A DNA stretch of 64,000 nucleotides from Saccharina japonica (Eukaryota; Sar; Phaeophyceae; Laminariales; Laminariaceae), in assembly GCA_008828725.1 (NCBI GenBank), contig MEHQ01000174.1, forward strand, positions 385,635 to 449,634, given 5' to 3'. The number at the start of each line of letters is the position of its first letter. Within the stretch, counting starts at the first letter, position 1. Made by a program: the position numbers and the translations under genes. The notes below the pieces were generated by a model that was not told where the DNA came from, did no database searches, and was given only the letters and a program-made list of their open reading frames with translations. Positions 35,901 to 44,981 of this stretch are shown in pieces.

Positions 35901-38054
35901 TTGAGATTTTCAGGGGGGGGCGGGAAGCGACTCTCCCTAGAGAAAGTGACGCACTTCGTACAGCAGCAACGGCCACTGAGTGATTAGTGATTAGGGGATG
36001 GTGTCATACAAATTGGCGTGTCCGAGTTTACAACACAAGCCAGTACGTACGCACGGCATACACGGCACGAGGGACCAACACGATGTTTTACCCCCGCATA
36101 CTGCTGGGACGCTCACGCTTTGCTTGTCGCAAGACAGTTGAACTCACCGCGTACGTAACGCTACTGCTTCTGACCGTCACGCATCTGTTTTGGTCGCTAT
36201 TTATATTAGAAAAATTAAAAAAAAAAAAAAAAAAAAACAGCTGTGAGCTCGAGGATTTCGTCGAAACTCATATTTTATATCTCTCGGGGGTGTACCCAAG
36301 GGGTTCATCATACGAGCTAGGCCATCGGGACCACAGGTTGGGGGATTCGATCTCGCGTTCGATCTCGCGCAATCGACCATAGTTGTCACGACAAGTCCGC
36401 CGGGGCGACCGGCTTAGCCGGCATCGACCGCCGACAAAAGTTTTTTCACGCCTCTCGGACAGATCATCGATTCCCACTTCACGATCTAGATATTTTCAAG
36501 GCAGATGGATCTATATCTATAATCCCCGATCTTGTATGGAAGATTGAGCTCATGTTGTCGGGTGGGGTCCGTGCAATCCGCATGATCTTCGTAACGCATG
36601 TTTCCTGGGTTGGATCTGGACTATACATTATGGAGATAGATCCTGATCAACCTCTCACAAGTCACAACAGGTTATGAACTGATTTAACAGGTAATGCTAC
36701 ATATGTACGAGTTCAGAACTGAAAAAAATGGTCCACACTAATTCCAAGTAGTTTGTCCCCAAAATCGTGGGACCAATTCTTAAGGAAAAAAAACTGAGCG
36801 AGACAGCCGTTCCAACACTAGATTCAAGATAAGGATGTAGATCATGATCTGCTCGAGGTTATGAAAAGTCAAAATGTTTCAAGTTCAAGTTTCAAGCTCT
36901 GGACTTGGGAGACGGAGGAACAAAAGTGCCGACGTCATGTGCAGGGCGGGAAAAGCGCAAAGCACTATTAATACCAGGTATATACGTATCTCGTACTCCT
37001 CTGAGGAATATAAAAATCAAGATAAATGCCAGTACGTACATGGTATATGATATCTGGTATCATATAATTACTATGTAGCGGCGGCAGCAGCACGCCTTAT
37101 ATACCAAAACAATATTGGTGATGTGCGCTGCCTGTGCTGCTGCTACCGCTGCTGCTCTGCTACTGCTACCGCTGCTGCTCTGCTACGACTGCTCTGCTGC
37201 TGCTGCTCAAAGACGCTTGATGCTGCGTGGGTTTCTTTCGGAGTTTCTTTCCTTGACCGTGTCGTATTATTTGGTGTACTCGTACAGACAGTATACGTAC
37301 GTATACTGCTTCTTGTATACTTCGTATACAAACAGCAGGAGCAGCAGCAGTGCAGCAGCAGTAGTATCGAAGCAAATCTGCACAGAACCACGAACTGCGC
37401 CGCTGCTGCTGTTGCTGCTGCTGCTGCTGGCTACATCGCATATTGCGCTACCCGCGTGACTCTGCTGATCTGCTCTTACCACCACAGCTGCGGCTGGTGC
37501 TCGTGCTGCAGAATATGGTTGGTGAACTTGGTGCGTTGAAATTGAAAAAAAGCTGTATGATACGAAAAGAAAGGCCGACCGGCCGACGATAATAAATAAA
37601 TGATGAACGCAGGAACCGAAACAAAAAAAGGAGAGCAAAAAAGAAAAAACGGCAGCAAAAAATCTTTCATTTGAATCTTTCATAAAAAAAGTGCAGAACT
37701 TGAAAGAAAAATAATATGTCGTCTTTCCGGGGCGACACGGTCTGAATGATGGTCTGCACACCGGAACATCATTAATGAATTTTAACTGCGTTGTTGTCAA
37801 GAAAACAGTGCTACGTAGAGAAGCGAAGCTAGCAGCAGAAGCACCAGCAGCAGCAGCAGCGAGTGAAAGAGTGCAGCTGCACAGCAGTAGCAGGGCGGCA
37901 GCAGCAGCAGCAGCAGCACTTCGTGCGCTTAAACGATAAACCACACAGCAGTGTACCGAACGAGTACGACAGACGCATGATGTGGTGCTCGGTGTACTCC
38001 ACCCCTCTATACGTTAAACGCTCGAAATATATGCAGCTGATGAAAACGCTGACG
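32945..38054. other. No convincing gene; repeat-rich intergenic DNA
   Basis: A GC-richer island at 33400-33600 has an ATG frame with a signal-peptide-like start and a GTAAGT donor-like site at about 33473, too weak to call. Inverted CGACGAGGGAAGAAAG-family copies lie at about 34650-34760, 34920-35010 and 35190-35398, two of them interrupted by C runs (34978-34995, 35267-35290). CTC repeats are at 34405-34430. Copies of the GGATTTCGTCGAAACTC repeat follow A runs at 34264-34360 and 36215-36270. CTG/CAG clusters occupy 37130-37210, 37330-37430 and 37840-37920. A block at 36490-36680 resembles inverted 60860-61050. 36706-36795 is a worn TTAA-MITE relative. Confidence 0.5.
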
Positions 38055-38294
38055 TTTGTGTCAAGTTCTTTCGAATGTTGGTTGTTGTTTTCTCTTTTCT
38101 GATTATTCCTCTAGACTTTATGGGAGGGAGATCCCGATGACTCTACGCCCTGTTGACGGTCTCGCCCTGCAATCTGTGACGAGACTACGTCAACCCCTCC
38201 GTCTCTCCCTCCTACGGCCGTTGTTATCTAGGGTATACTATCCGCAGTCTCGAAGACCGAGTTCCCCTAATGGTCCCAGACCATTCAAACTCCT
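38055..38294 (-). repeat. Split direct repeat B2 (3' terminal)
   Basis: 240 bp matching 38645-38884 by eye with no indel. It starts TTTGTGTCAAG on the plus strand at the element's outer boundary; the flank reads GCTGACG. Confidence 0.9.
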
Positions 38295-38380
38295 GCCATC
38301 TAAGTCATTATCAGATAAAGAAAATGCATCGCTGTAAACTCCCCCCTTTCACCTTTGAAAGAAACGGGTGGTGGGTGGGT

Positions 38381-38648
38381 GAAAACTACGGGATAAGCGC
38401 TTGCCAGTGTTCTGGCTGTGTATCAATCTATGGCCACTTATTTCTATGGTGATGTTGATACTCTTGCTTCGTCAAGCTGCTTCTGTGTCGCTCCTTGACT
38501 CTGGAAGCACTGCTTGCCGAGCATCCTCGATTGGTACTTAACCAGAAGACTGGAACCACAACTCTCTTCTCAACAGTTCTTCCGCCCTTCCACAAACCTT
38601 AGATTAAGCTATTTTCACTTTTGTCTTTTAGCTCAATCTCCAACTTTG
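38381..38648 (-). repeat. Split direct repeat A2 (internal)
   Basis: 268 bp matching 44714-44981. It overlaps the adjoining B1 by TTTG, giving the continuous BA junction CCAACTTTGTGTCAAG (plus strand). An 86-bp unique spacer separates it from B2. Confidence 0.9.
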
Positions 38649-38884
38649 TGTCAAGTTCTTTCGAATGTTGGTTGTTGTTTTCTCTTTTCTGATTATTCCT
38701 CTAGACTTTATGGGAGGGAGATCCCGATGACTCTACGCCCTGTTGACGGTCTCGCCCTGCAATCTGTGACGAGACTACGTCAACCCCTCCGTCTCTCCCT
38801 CCTACGGCCGTTGTTATCTAGGGTATACTATCCGCAGTCTCGAAGACCGAGTTCCCCTAATGGTCCCAGACCATTCAAACTCCT
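38645..38884 (-). repeat. Split direct repeat B1 (internal)
   Basis: Second copy of the 240-bp B repeat, directly abutting A2 and starting 39 bp beyond the recombinase stop codon. Confidence 0.9.
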
Positions 38885-38923
38885 CCACCTATGAGGTCAA
38901 ATCGATTCTGCTTATAGTCTGCT

Positions 38924-40113
38924 CTAGATCACACTCCGGCCTGGCCGTCTACCTCTCTTTCCTACCGCTTGAGCTAATTTACTCGAAACCTTCTCGGAAT
39001 CTTCTGTGTTGTTCCGAGTGTATACCTTGTACGCGTCCGACTTCCAGCGACCTTCTCTCTGGATCACTCTCTCTGAAACTGACCCCCCTGCTGCTAGCGC
39101 GGTCGCTCCCCCGATCCGCATCGAGTGCAGCGCGTACTCCTCCGGGTTTCCGCCCGTCTCTGAGACTAACTCTCTCAAAGCCCTCATGGCTTGTCCGTAA
39201 CCCCATGTCCTAACTCCTCCCGAACCGCGATAGGAGGAAAGTGGGGCGTTGTCTGGCAATGATGGATGGCATGACATCAGTTCTACCATCAGGGCCACGG
39301 CGCCAGCACCTCCTCTCAAGCCAGGGTACGCCCCACTTACCGCCTCTCGTGTCCGTACTATAACGCTCCCTTCTCCTAGTTGATCTCCTTTGTGACCCCG
39401 AAAACGAACCTCGACCTTGTTGGCTCGGCGCCAACGCCGGAAGTCCACCTGATGTTCGTGTTCGAAAAAGGTGACGTCCCCCCGTCTGACGCAATGGGTG
39501 GGACGTACGACCCCCGAGTCTGAGGCGAAGACCTCGTCTGAGCGAAGCAAGAAACAATAACTGAATCCCAGACATAACCACATGACGTATTCCCCCGTTG
39601 CCCACTCCGGCACCATTTTCTCGCCTTGCAGGATCCTCTCCCACGAAATCGGAAGTCGTGGCCGTTTTTTCGTGCTTGCTTCTGCGTGCGACCTCGCGAT
39701 TCTGTTGAGTCTACCTCTAAGCACGCGCGACCTCGTCGGTAATTCAAGCCCCATATCTACTCTTTGGAAATGCTGTACTGCTGCTATCTTACGTGATATC
39801 GATGCCGCCTGGTTGCCCTCTGAGGCACTGCACCAAGCCGCGAAATTTATCAGGGCCCACAACCTCGCATCGTCTGTGTCCGCCCCGCTAATGTACCGAT
39901 CCGCCCCAATCAGCCTTCGAAAGGCCGACCAAGACCGGAAACCCGACGCGTAAGTGTGTTCAGACGAAACAGCAACTGAGCGTCGGAGGAAGTGGGTGCC
40001 AATATCCCTGAACAAAGCTCTGTTTCAGCTTGGCCCAAGATTTTCTCCTGGTCCTGACGTGGGTACTGACCCCGGCGCCGCAAGCGAAATGCCCGCTGCC
40101 GAGGTGCGTCCAT
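38924..40113 (-). CDS. Tyrosine recombinase of the split-repeat element (N-terminal frameshift)
   Basis: The main frame covers 40015-38924, 363 codons, with the full catalytic set. The first Arg is in FLLRSDEV (R158), a Lys follows in GHKGDQ (K209), HSMR gives H297 and R300, W324 is in GRWKSD and the likely nucleophile is Y332 in VYTR. These join DNA through a 3'-phosphotyrosine. The N-terminal part (SSEHTYASGFRSWSAF) looks like the SAM-like core-binding domain. The frame has no ATG before residue 88, and a TGA lies four codons upstream of its first codon. An ATG at 40113, 48 bp after the Gag-like stop, opens the neighbouring frame (MDAPRQRAFRLRRRG...) and overlaps it. A single frameshift near 39990-40030 would fuse the two, either as a mutation or as programmed shifting. 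An unseen intron is less likely. Confidence 0.82.
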
Positions 40114-40159
40114 GAAGCTGTGTTCGGGTTGGCCCCGCCGGCAGGCGGAGCCCGCACCC

Positions 40160-41305
40160 CTATTCGTCCTCTTGCTTCATGACTCCGCCCCCCTCCCCTC
40201 CGTCGGGGTTCTTTGCGTCGCCACTGTTGGCGTTCTGCCCGTCCTGTTTCTTAGCGCGGGAGCCACCCTTGTGCTTGTCCTCGCGCTTGACTTTGCGAGG
40301 CTTACCCGACCCTTTGGTTCCTCCGCCCTGCCAGGCCTTGGCCGGGTCGTGAGTGTATATGCACTCTTGTCCGAAGCGGCATCCCCTGGGTAGCGCCCAT
40401 CCGAAACAGGGCATATCCGAGGCTTCAGCCCGCGCGGGTCCCTTGGTCCGAGCGCGCTTTGCTACTGGAGCCTGATGAGCGTGCTCTTCCGCGTTTATGA
40501 GACCCCCTGCGGCCATATAAGCGTTGAGCTTAGACCATTTCGGGACGGGCACGGCCGGGAGGCTGTCGAACTCCGGTGGCACCATCCACTCCACGGCAGC
40601 AGTCGCCGCGATGTCCACTAGCCTGGATGACCACTCGTCCATGTCGCCATTCACCATCTTGACCAGCCTTGCCTTGTTTTGGGGAACGCGAATGGCCAGG
40701 AAGTTCTCCCTCGCGTGTTCCCGTAGGGTCCCTGCGCCCTCTTCCAGCCCCCGCTTGAGGGTATCAAGGCGGTCGCGACACGCATCGCCACTAACACCTT
40801 TACCCAAACTGTAACGTCGACCATAATCCATCTGGTCCGAAAGCGCAAGATCTGCAGCCTTTATCCCGGCTCCCGCCGGCAAATAGTCTTCGACTCTAAA
40901 CCCCGCGAGACTTGTTAGTTGGGATGCCACCGCCTGGGTCACCTGCGTCTTCCGCGCAAGCACAGCCTGCAGTTCCGCCTGCTTGCACCCCATCATGACC
41001 GTTTTCCCTCCGATGAGCATCCAGCCTTTGCGGGCCATAGTGTTCTTCCATACGGCCACCCGGTCTTTGTAAGCGGCCTTTGCCTCTTTGGATTCACCCT
41101 GGTGTCCCGCCGCTGCCACCTCACCGTCCTCCCCGGGCTGCGCCTCCCCGCGCTCCAGTAACTCCTGCAGGCTCTGCTGCATGTCAGCAACCATGTTGAA
41201 CATGTCATGCGTTTCGTCGGCTAACGCGTTAAACTCTTCCCGCGTCACCCTCTTCTTTCCGCGTTGCTGGCCTTCTGCCCCGCTCGGGGAGTCCGAGTCC
41301 GACAT
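40160..41305 (-). CDS. Gag-like protein with a CCCH zinc finger
   Basis: 381 residues from the first ATG (41305; MSDSDSPSG...). The frame stays open a little further upstream but without another ATG. An acidic/basic N-terminus and a probable coiled coil (about residues 25-55, EEFNALADETHDMFNMV...) are followed by a mostly helical middle. C-x8-C-x5-C-x3-H lies at C300, C309, C315 and H319, then a Lys/Gly-rich basic tail ending in an acidic patch. CCCH fingers usually bind RNA; the place of this ORF before the recombinase matches Gag of Ngaro/DIRS-like elements, where CCHC knuckles are more usual. It probably packages the element's RNA. It is intact over its whole length, which suggests recent activity. 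A captured host CCCH protein is an alternative origin. Confidence 0.72.
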   Translation of the reverse strand: MSDSDSPSGAEGQQRGKKRVTREEFNALADETHDMFNMVADMQQSLQELLERGEAQPGEDGEVAAAGHQGESKEAKAAYKDRVAVWKNTMARKGWMLIGGKTVMMGCKQAELQAVLARKTQVTQAVASQLTSLAGFRVEDYLPAGAGIKAADLALSDQMDYGRRYSLGKGVSGDACRDRLDTLKRGLEEGAGTLREHARENFLAIRVPQNKARLVKMVNGDMDEWSSRLVDIAATAAVEWMVPPEFDSLPAVPVPKWSKLNAYMAAGGLINAEEHAHQAPVAKRARTKGPARAEASDMPCFGWALPRGCRFGQECIYTHDPAKAWQGGGTKGSGKPRKVKREDKHKGGSRAKKQDGQNANSGDAKNPDGGEGGGVMKQEDE

Positions 41306-41310
41306 CGAAC

Positions 41311-41626
41311 TACCGTTCCGGTTGCGTTCTCTGTTCACCTTCCGATTTATGCACAGCACAAGTAAAAGGAGAAAACCGTTCTGAATAAGGTCCCTGATCG
41401 AGTGTTGTTGTCCACGCAGATAAGTTTAAGCGTGTGCACTTTCACCGTTTGGTGTGATCGACCCGTCTACCGTTCCGGTTGCGTTCTCTGTTCACCTTCC
41501 GATTTATGCACAGCAAAAGTAACAGGAGAAATCATTCTGAATAAGGTCCCCGATCGGGTGTTGCTGTCCACGTAGATACGTTTAAGCGTGTGCACTTTCA
41601 CCGTTTGGTGTGATCGACCCGTCTAC
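41311..41626. repeat. Two tandem ~157-bp units just upstream of the Gag-like ORF
   Basis: TACCGTTCCGGTTGCGTTCT begins at 41311 and again at 41468; the following sequence matches to GATCGACCCGTCTAC with few differences. It lies in the transcribed leader, directly before the start codon. Confidence 0.9.
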
Positions 41627-41864
41627 ACTGCATGATAGAATCACGTTCCAGTGTATTTCGCAACAGCACCGAGCGTTGCCGCCCTGCACCAATCCGGTAA
41701 TGTCGTTTGGCGACATACGAATCGGGTAACTCCACGTTACTTCTTAGCGAATCCTCTGTCCGACTAATCATTCCACGCGACTTCCGGGTGAAATGGTCAA
41801 CGGACCGCTTATTATTCCTTCGTTCCGTTGTGATGCTTAGACCGCCGGAATTGTTCTTAGGCCT

Positions 41865-43290
41865 AGCGTTCACATCTGGATGCACGGGGCGAGCGACGCC
41901 TCGACTACTGGCCCTATCAAACCGATACACATTGCGTATGATGTGTACGGAGGGAGTTCGCTTATTATTACTTTGTTCCGTGAATTTGTCCTCGCGATTA
42001 CGTTGAACGCATCCTTGATTCTGACAACATCCCGGGATACGAGGCGAGCGCACGCCTCGCGTATACATTCCCCTTTCCCACCGATTCACATTGTGTATTA
42101 TTGTACGGAGGGAGTTCGCTTATTTTACTTTGTTCTGGGATTTGTCCTTGAGGCTACGTTGAACGCATCCTCAAGTTATGACAACCATCCCGGGGCACGA
42201 GGCGAGCGCAGCCTCGGTATTTCCCCGTTCCACCGATTCAATTGTGTATGATGTGTACACGTTGTGTATGATGTGTACGAAGGGGCGTTTGCCTACTGTT
42301 ACTTTGTTCCGGAAGTTGAACGCTTATTTGATATGACAACCATCTCGGGACGCGAGGCGAGCGCAGCCTCGAGTACTTCCCCTTTCCCACCGATTCACAT
42401 TGTGTATGATGTGTACGGAGGGAAATCGCTTATTATTACTTTGTTCCGTGATTTGTCCTCGCGAATACGTTGAACGCATCCTTGATTATGACAACCATCC
42501 CGGAACACGGGGCGAGCGCCGCCTCGGTTACTCTCATTTCTCACCGGTCCACATTGTGTATGATGTGTACGGCGGGAAATCGCTTATTATTACTTTGTTC
42601 CGTGATTTGTCCTCGCGAATACGTTGAACACATCCTTGATTATGACAACCATCCCGGAATACGGGGCGAGCGCCGCCTCGGTTACTTTCATTTCCCACCG
42701 ATCCACATTGTGTATGATGTGTACGGAGGGACCTTCGCTTATTATTACTTTGTTCCGTGATTTGTCCTCGCGATTACGTTGAACGCATCCTTGATTATGA
42801 CAATCATCCCGGAACACGGGGCGAGCGCCGCCTCGGTTACCCTCATTTCCCACCGATCCACATTGTGTATGATGTTTACGGAGGGAATCGCTTATTATGA
42901 CTTTGTTCCGTGATTTGTCCTCGCGCATACCTTGATTGCATCCTTGATTATGACAACCAACCCGGAACACGGGGCGAGCGCCGCCTCGCGTACTTTCCCG
43001 TTCACACCGATTCACATTGTGTATGATGTGTACGGAGGGAGTTCACTTGTTGTAACTTTGTTCCGCAATTTGTTTGATATCGCGTCAAACAAAGTGAACC
43101 CAGTCTCTTTACGTGTTGAGGTATTTATCGTAAACGGACCGCTTATCGTTAGCTCGCTGCAGTATCTCAGACCTGTATCCTTCGGTCTAGATTTCACGAC
43201 TGGCTGCACGGGGCGGCGTCTCGGATCCCACCTTTCCCGACCGATTCACAATGTCTCTGATGTGCTCGTCGTGGCCTTCGCTTACTGTTA
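41865..43290. repeat. Tandem array of ~154-bp units inside the element
   Basis: The word TGACAAYCATCYCGG or a close variant recurs at 42022, 42179, 42334, 42489, 42643, 42798 and 42951, a period of 153-157 bp. Partial, more diverged units lie at both ends. Each unit also carries ATTGTGTATGATGTGTACGG and CTTTGTTCCGTGATTTGTCC. Open frames here only reflect the repetition. The array fills much of the 3.3-kb leader. Confidence 0.93.
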
Positions 43291-44713
43291 CTTTGTTTCG
43301 ATATTCGCCTAAAGAAACAAAGCTAGCTCAGCTTCCTGACTTATTATATTAATCGTTTTTAATTCGCTCCGCCTGAGTTGAATACGCCGCTCATAATATT
43401 TTGTTTTTGTTTTTCTTTGTTGTTACTTACTTTGCTTACACATTTTCATCTACTCCTTTACGTATTATATCCAAGGAGCACCAAATGCGTGTATTCCGTA
43501 AGCGTAGTTAGTAAACAACCTCAACAAAAATATACCAAATATATCGGCTTCTTGGGAGTTTAAATCTCATTTTTCTTTATGAATGTGATTTCGAATATGT
43601 CATGATTGTTGATATTACATATCAATATCAAACCGAACTCGTCCATGTAGCTCTCTCGATATATCGCATATGCTGGGGAGCCCTGTGGATATCGTCGAAT
43701 CTCTCATGATTATTTATGTCAAATATCAATATTAAACCGATGTCCACTCTCTCCAGCCGTTATTAATATATACCTGGTGAACATTAATAACTGTATGCAT
43801 TCATGTACAGATTAGCATCGCTCATGGTTGAAAACCGAACGAACATGCTCGAATCTTTCAATATGTTGCCATTTTAACATGAAATTCAGCGATGCAATAT
43901 CGCTCATGGTTGAAAGCAGATCAAGTCTTCTCAAATCTCTCCATCATATATTACAGTTGGATTTAACTTGAATACACCGACTCAGAACTCGCTCGAACTT
44001 ATTAGTATTAATAGTAGCAGTTCAGGGTCGACCATGGTTGAAAACCAAGCGGACCTTCTCGCATCTCTCGTTTACATTGGAATCTAACGATATAAGTTGA
44101 AACCTAACGAGTATTAACGAATCTCTATTGACCTCTTGGTTATTGCCTCTTGGGTAATGACTCTTAGCATTGAAACCTAACGAGTATTAACGAATGTCAT
44201 TTGACCCCTCGGTCTTTGCCTTTGCATAATGAATCTTTGCATTGTGGCATTTACTCGTTAATCTTCAATACAGAGGGGCTCAGAACAGAATCCAACCCTC
44301 TCAGTATTATGTCGTAAACAGTAGTGTGAGTAGTGACCTAGGACTCGTCCGAAGCCGTAACCTAAGACTTGTCAGAAACCCCACACAAACAAAGAGTAAT
44401 AGCTGGTGCACATTCATATTGCACCATAGTATAGCAGATCGTAACCTCGCTCCCCGACTCTACACGAGCCTGTCTTGGCCGGGCTGCTCTCATTACTGCT
44501 CATAAGCGTCGTGATTCTAGCAGAGCTGGCCCCGACGCCATTGCCGATCGTCTACTCTCCACCTACCGTTCGATGCGAGGTCGTTCGGGTTCCTTTCCTC
44601 CTCAAGCTCGAGTTCACGTTTCAGCTTGTCGATCGCTGTTGTTGCCGTCTGTTCTGCTTCCCCCGCCACACTTGTCTCCACGAGTTTCGGTGATCACCAA
44701 AAGGAGCCAGGAG
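43291..44713. other. AT-rich leader of the element with degenerate repeats
   Basis: CATGGTTGAAAACCGAAC-type words recur near 43823, 43903 and 44032. A unit of about 76 bp starting TTGAAACCTAACGAGTATTA is tandemly duplicated at 44097-44250. No RT, RNase H or other domain is readable on either strand. Confidence 0.7.
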
Positions 44714-44981
44714 GAAAACTACGGGATAAGCGCTTGCCAGTGTTCTGGCTGTGTATCAATCTATGGCCACTTATTTCTATGGTGATGTTGATACTCTTGC
44801 TTCGTCAAGCTGCTTCTGTGTCGCTCCTTGACTCTGGAAGCACTGCTTGCCGAGCATCCTCGATTGGTACTTAACCAGAAGACTGGAACCACAACTCTCT
44901 TCTCAACAGTTCTTCCGCCCTTCCACAAACCTTAGATTAAGCTATTTTCACTTTTGTCTTTTAGCTCAATCTCCAACTTTG
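44714..44981 (-). repeat. Split direct repeat A1 (5' terminal)
   Basis: 268 bp matching 38381-38648 without an indel. It ends ...CCAACTTTG at the outer boundary; the flank reads GTGTTTGG. Confidence 0.9.

Larger units (their letters stand above)
38055..44981 (-). mobile_element. Tyrosine-recombinase element with split direct repeats (DIRS/Ngaro/PAT-like order)
   Basis: 6.93 kb on the minus strand, in the order A1 (44981-44714), long leader, Gag-like ORF, recombinase ORF, B1 (38884-38645), A2 (38648-38381), 86 bp, B2 (38294-38055). The A copies are 268 bp at a constant offset of 6333. The B copies are 240 bp at a constant offset of 590. Neither pair shows an indel. This A...BA...B arrangement is the known hallmark of PAT/Ngaro-type retroelements, where the BA junction templates a circular DNA that the recombinase integrates. 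Both outer ends and the internal junction share TTTG, and no longer target duplication is seen. The usual RT/RNase H ORF between Gag and recombinase is absent: the two ORFs are only about 50-150 bp apart. Confidence 0.85.

Noticed and set aside
36290..36380. tRNA-like stretch with GGATTCGATCTC
   Set aside because: No cloverleaf could be drawn on either strand.
37267..37944. 225-codon minus-strand frame with Ala/Leu repeats
   Set aside because: Openness comes from CAG/CTG clusters; it has no ATG at its start and no domain.
41880..43015. Open frames repeated in the 154-bp array (IHIVYDVYGG-like peptides)
   Set aside because: Unit length is not a multiple of three in most units, frames shift between units, and no start is conserved; a by-product of repetition.
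41865..43290. CRISPR-like array
   Set aside because: Units are contiguous ~154-bp tandem repeats without variable spacers, in eukaryotic-type DNA.
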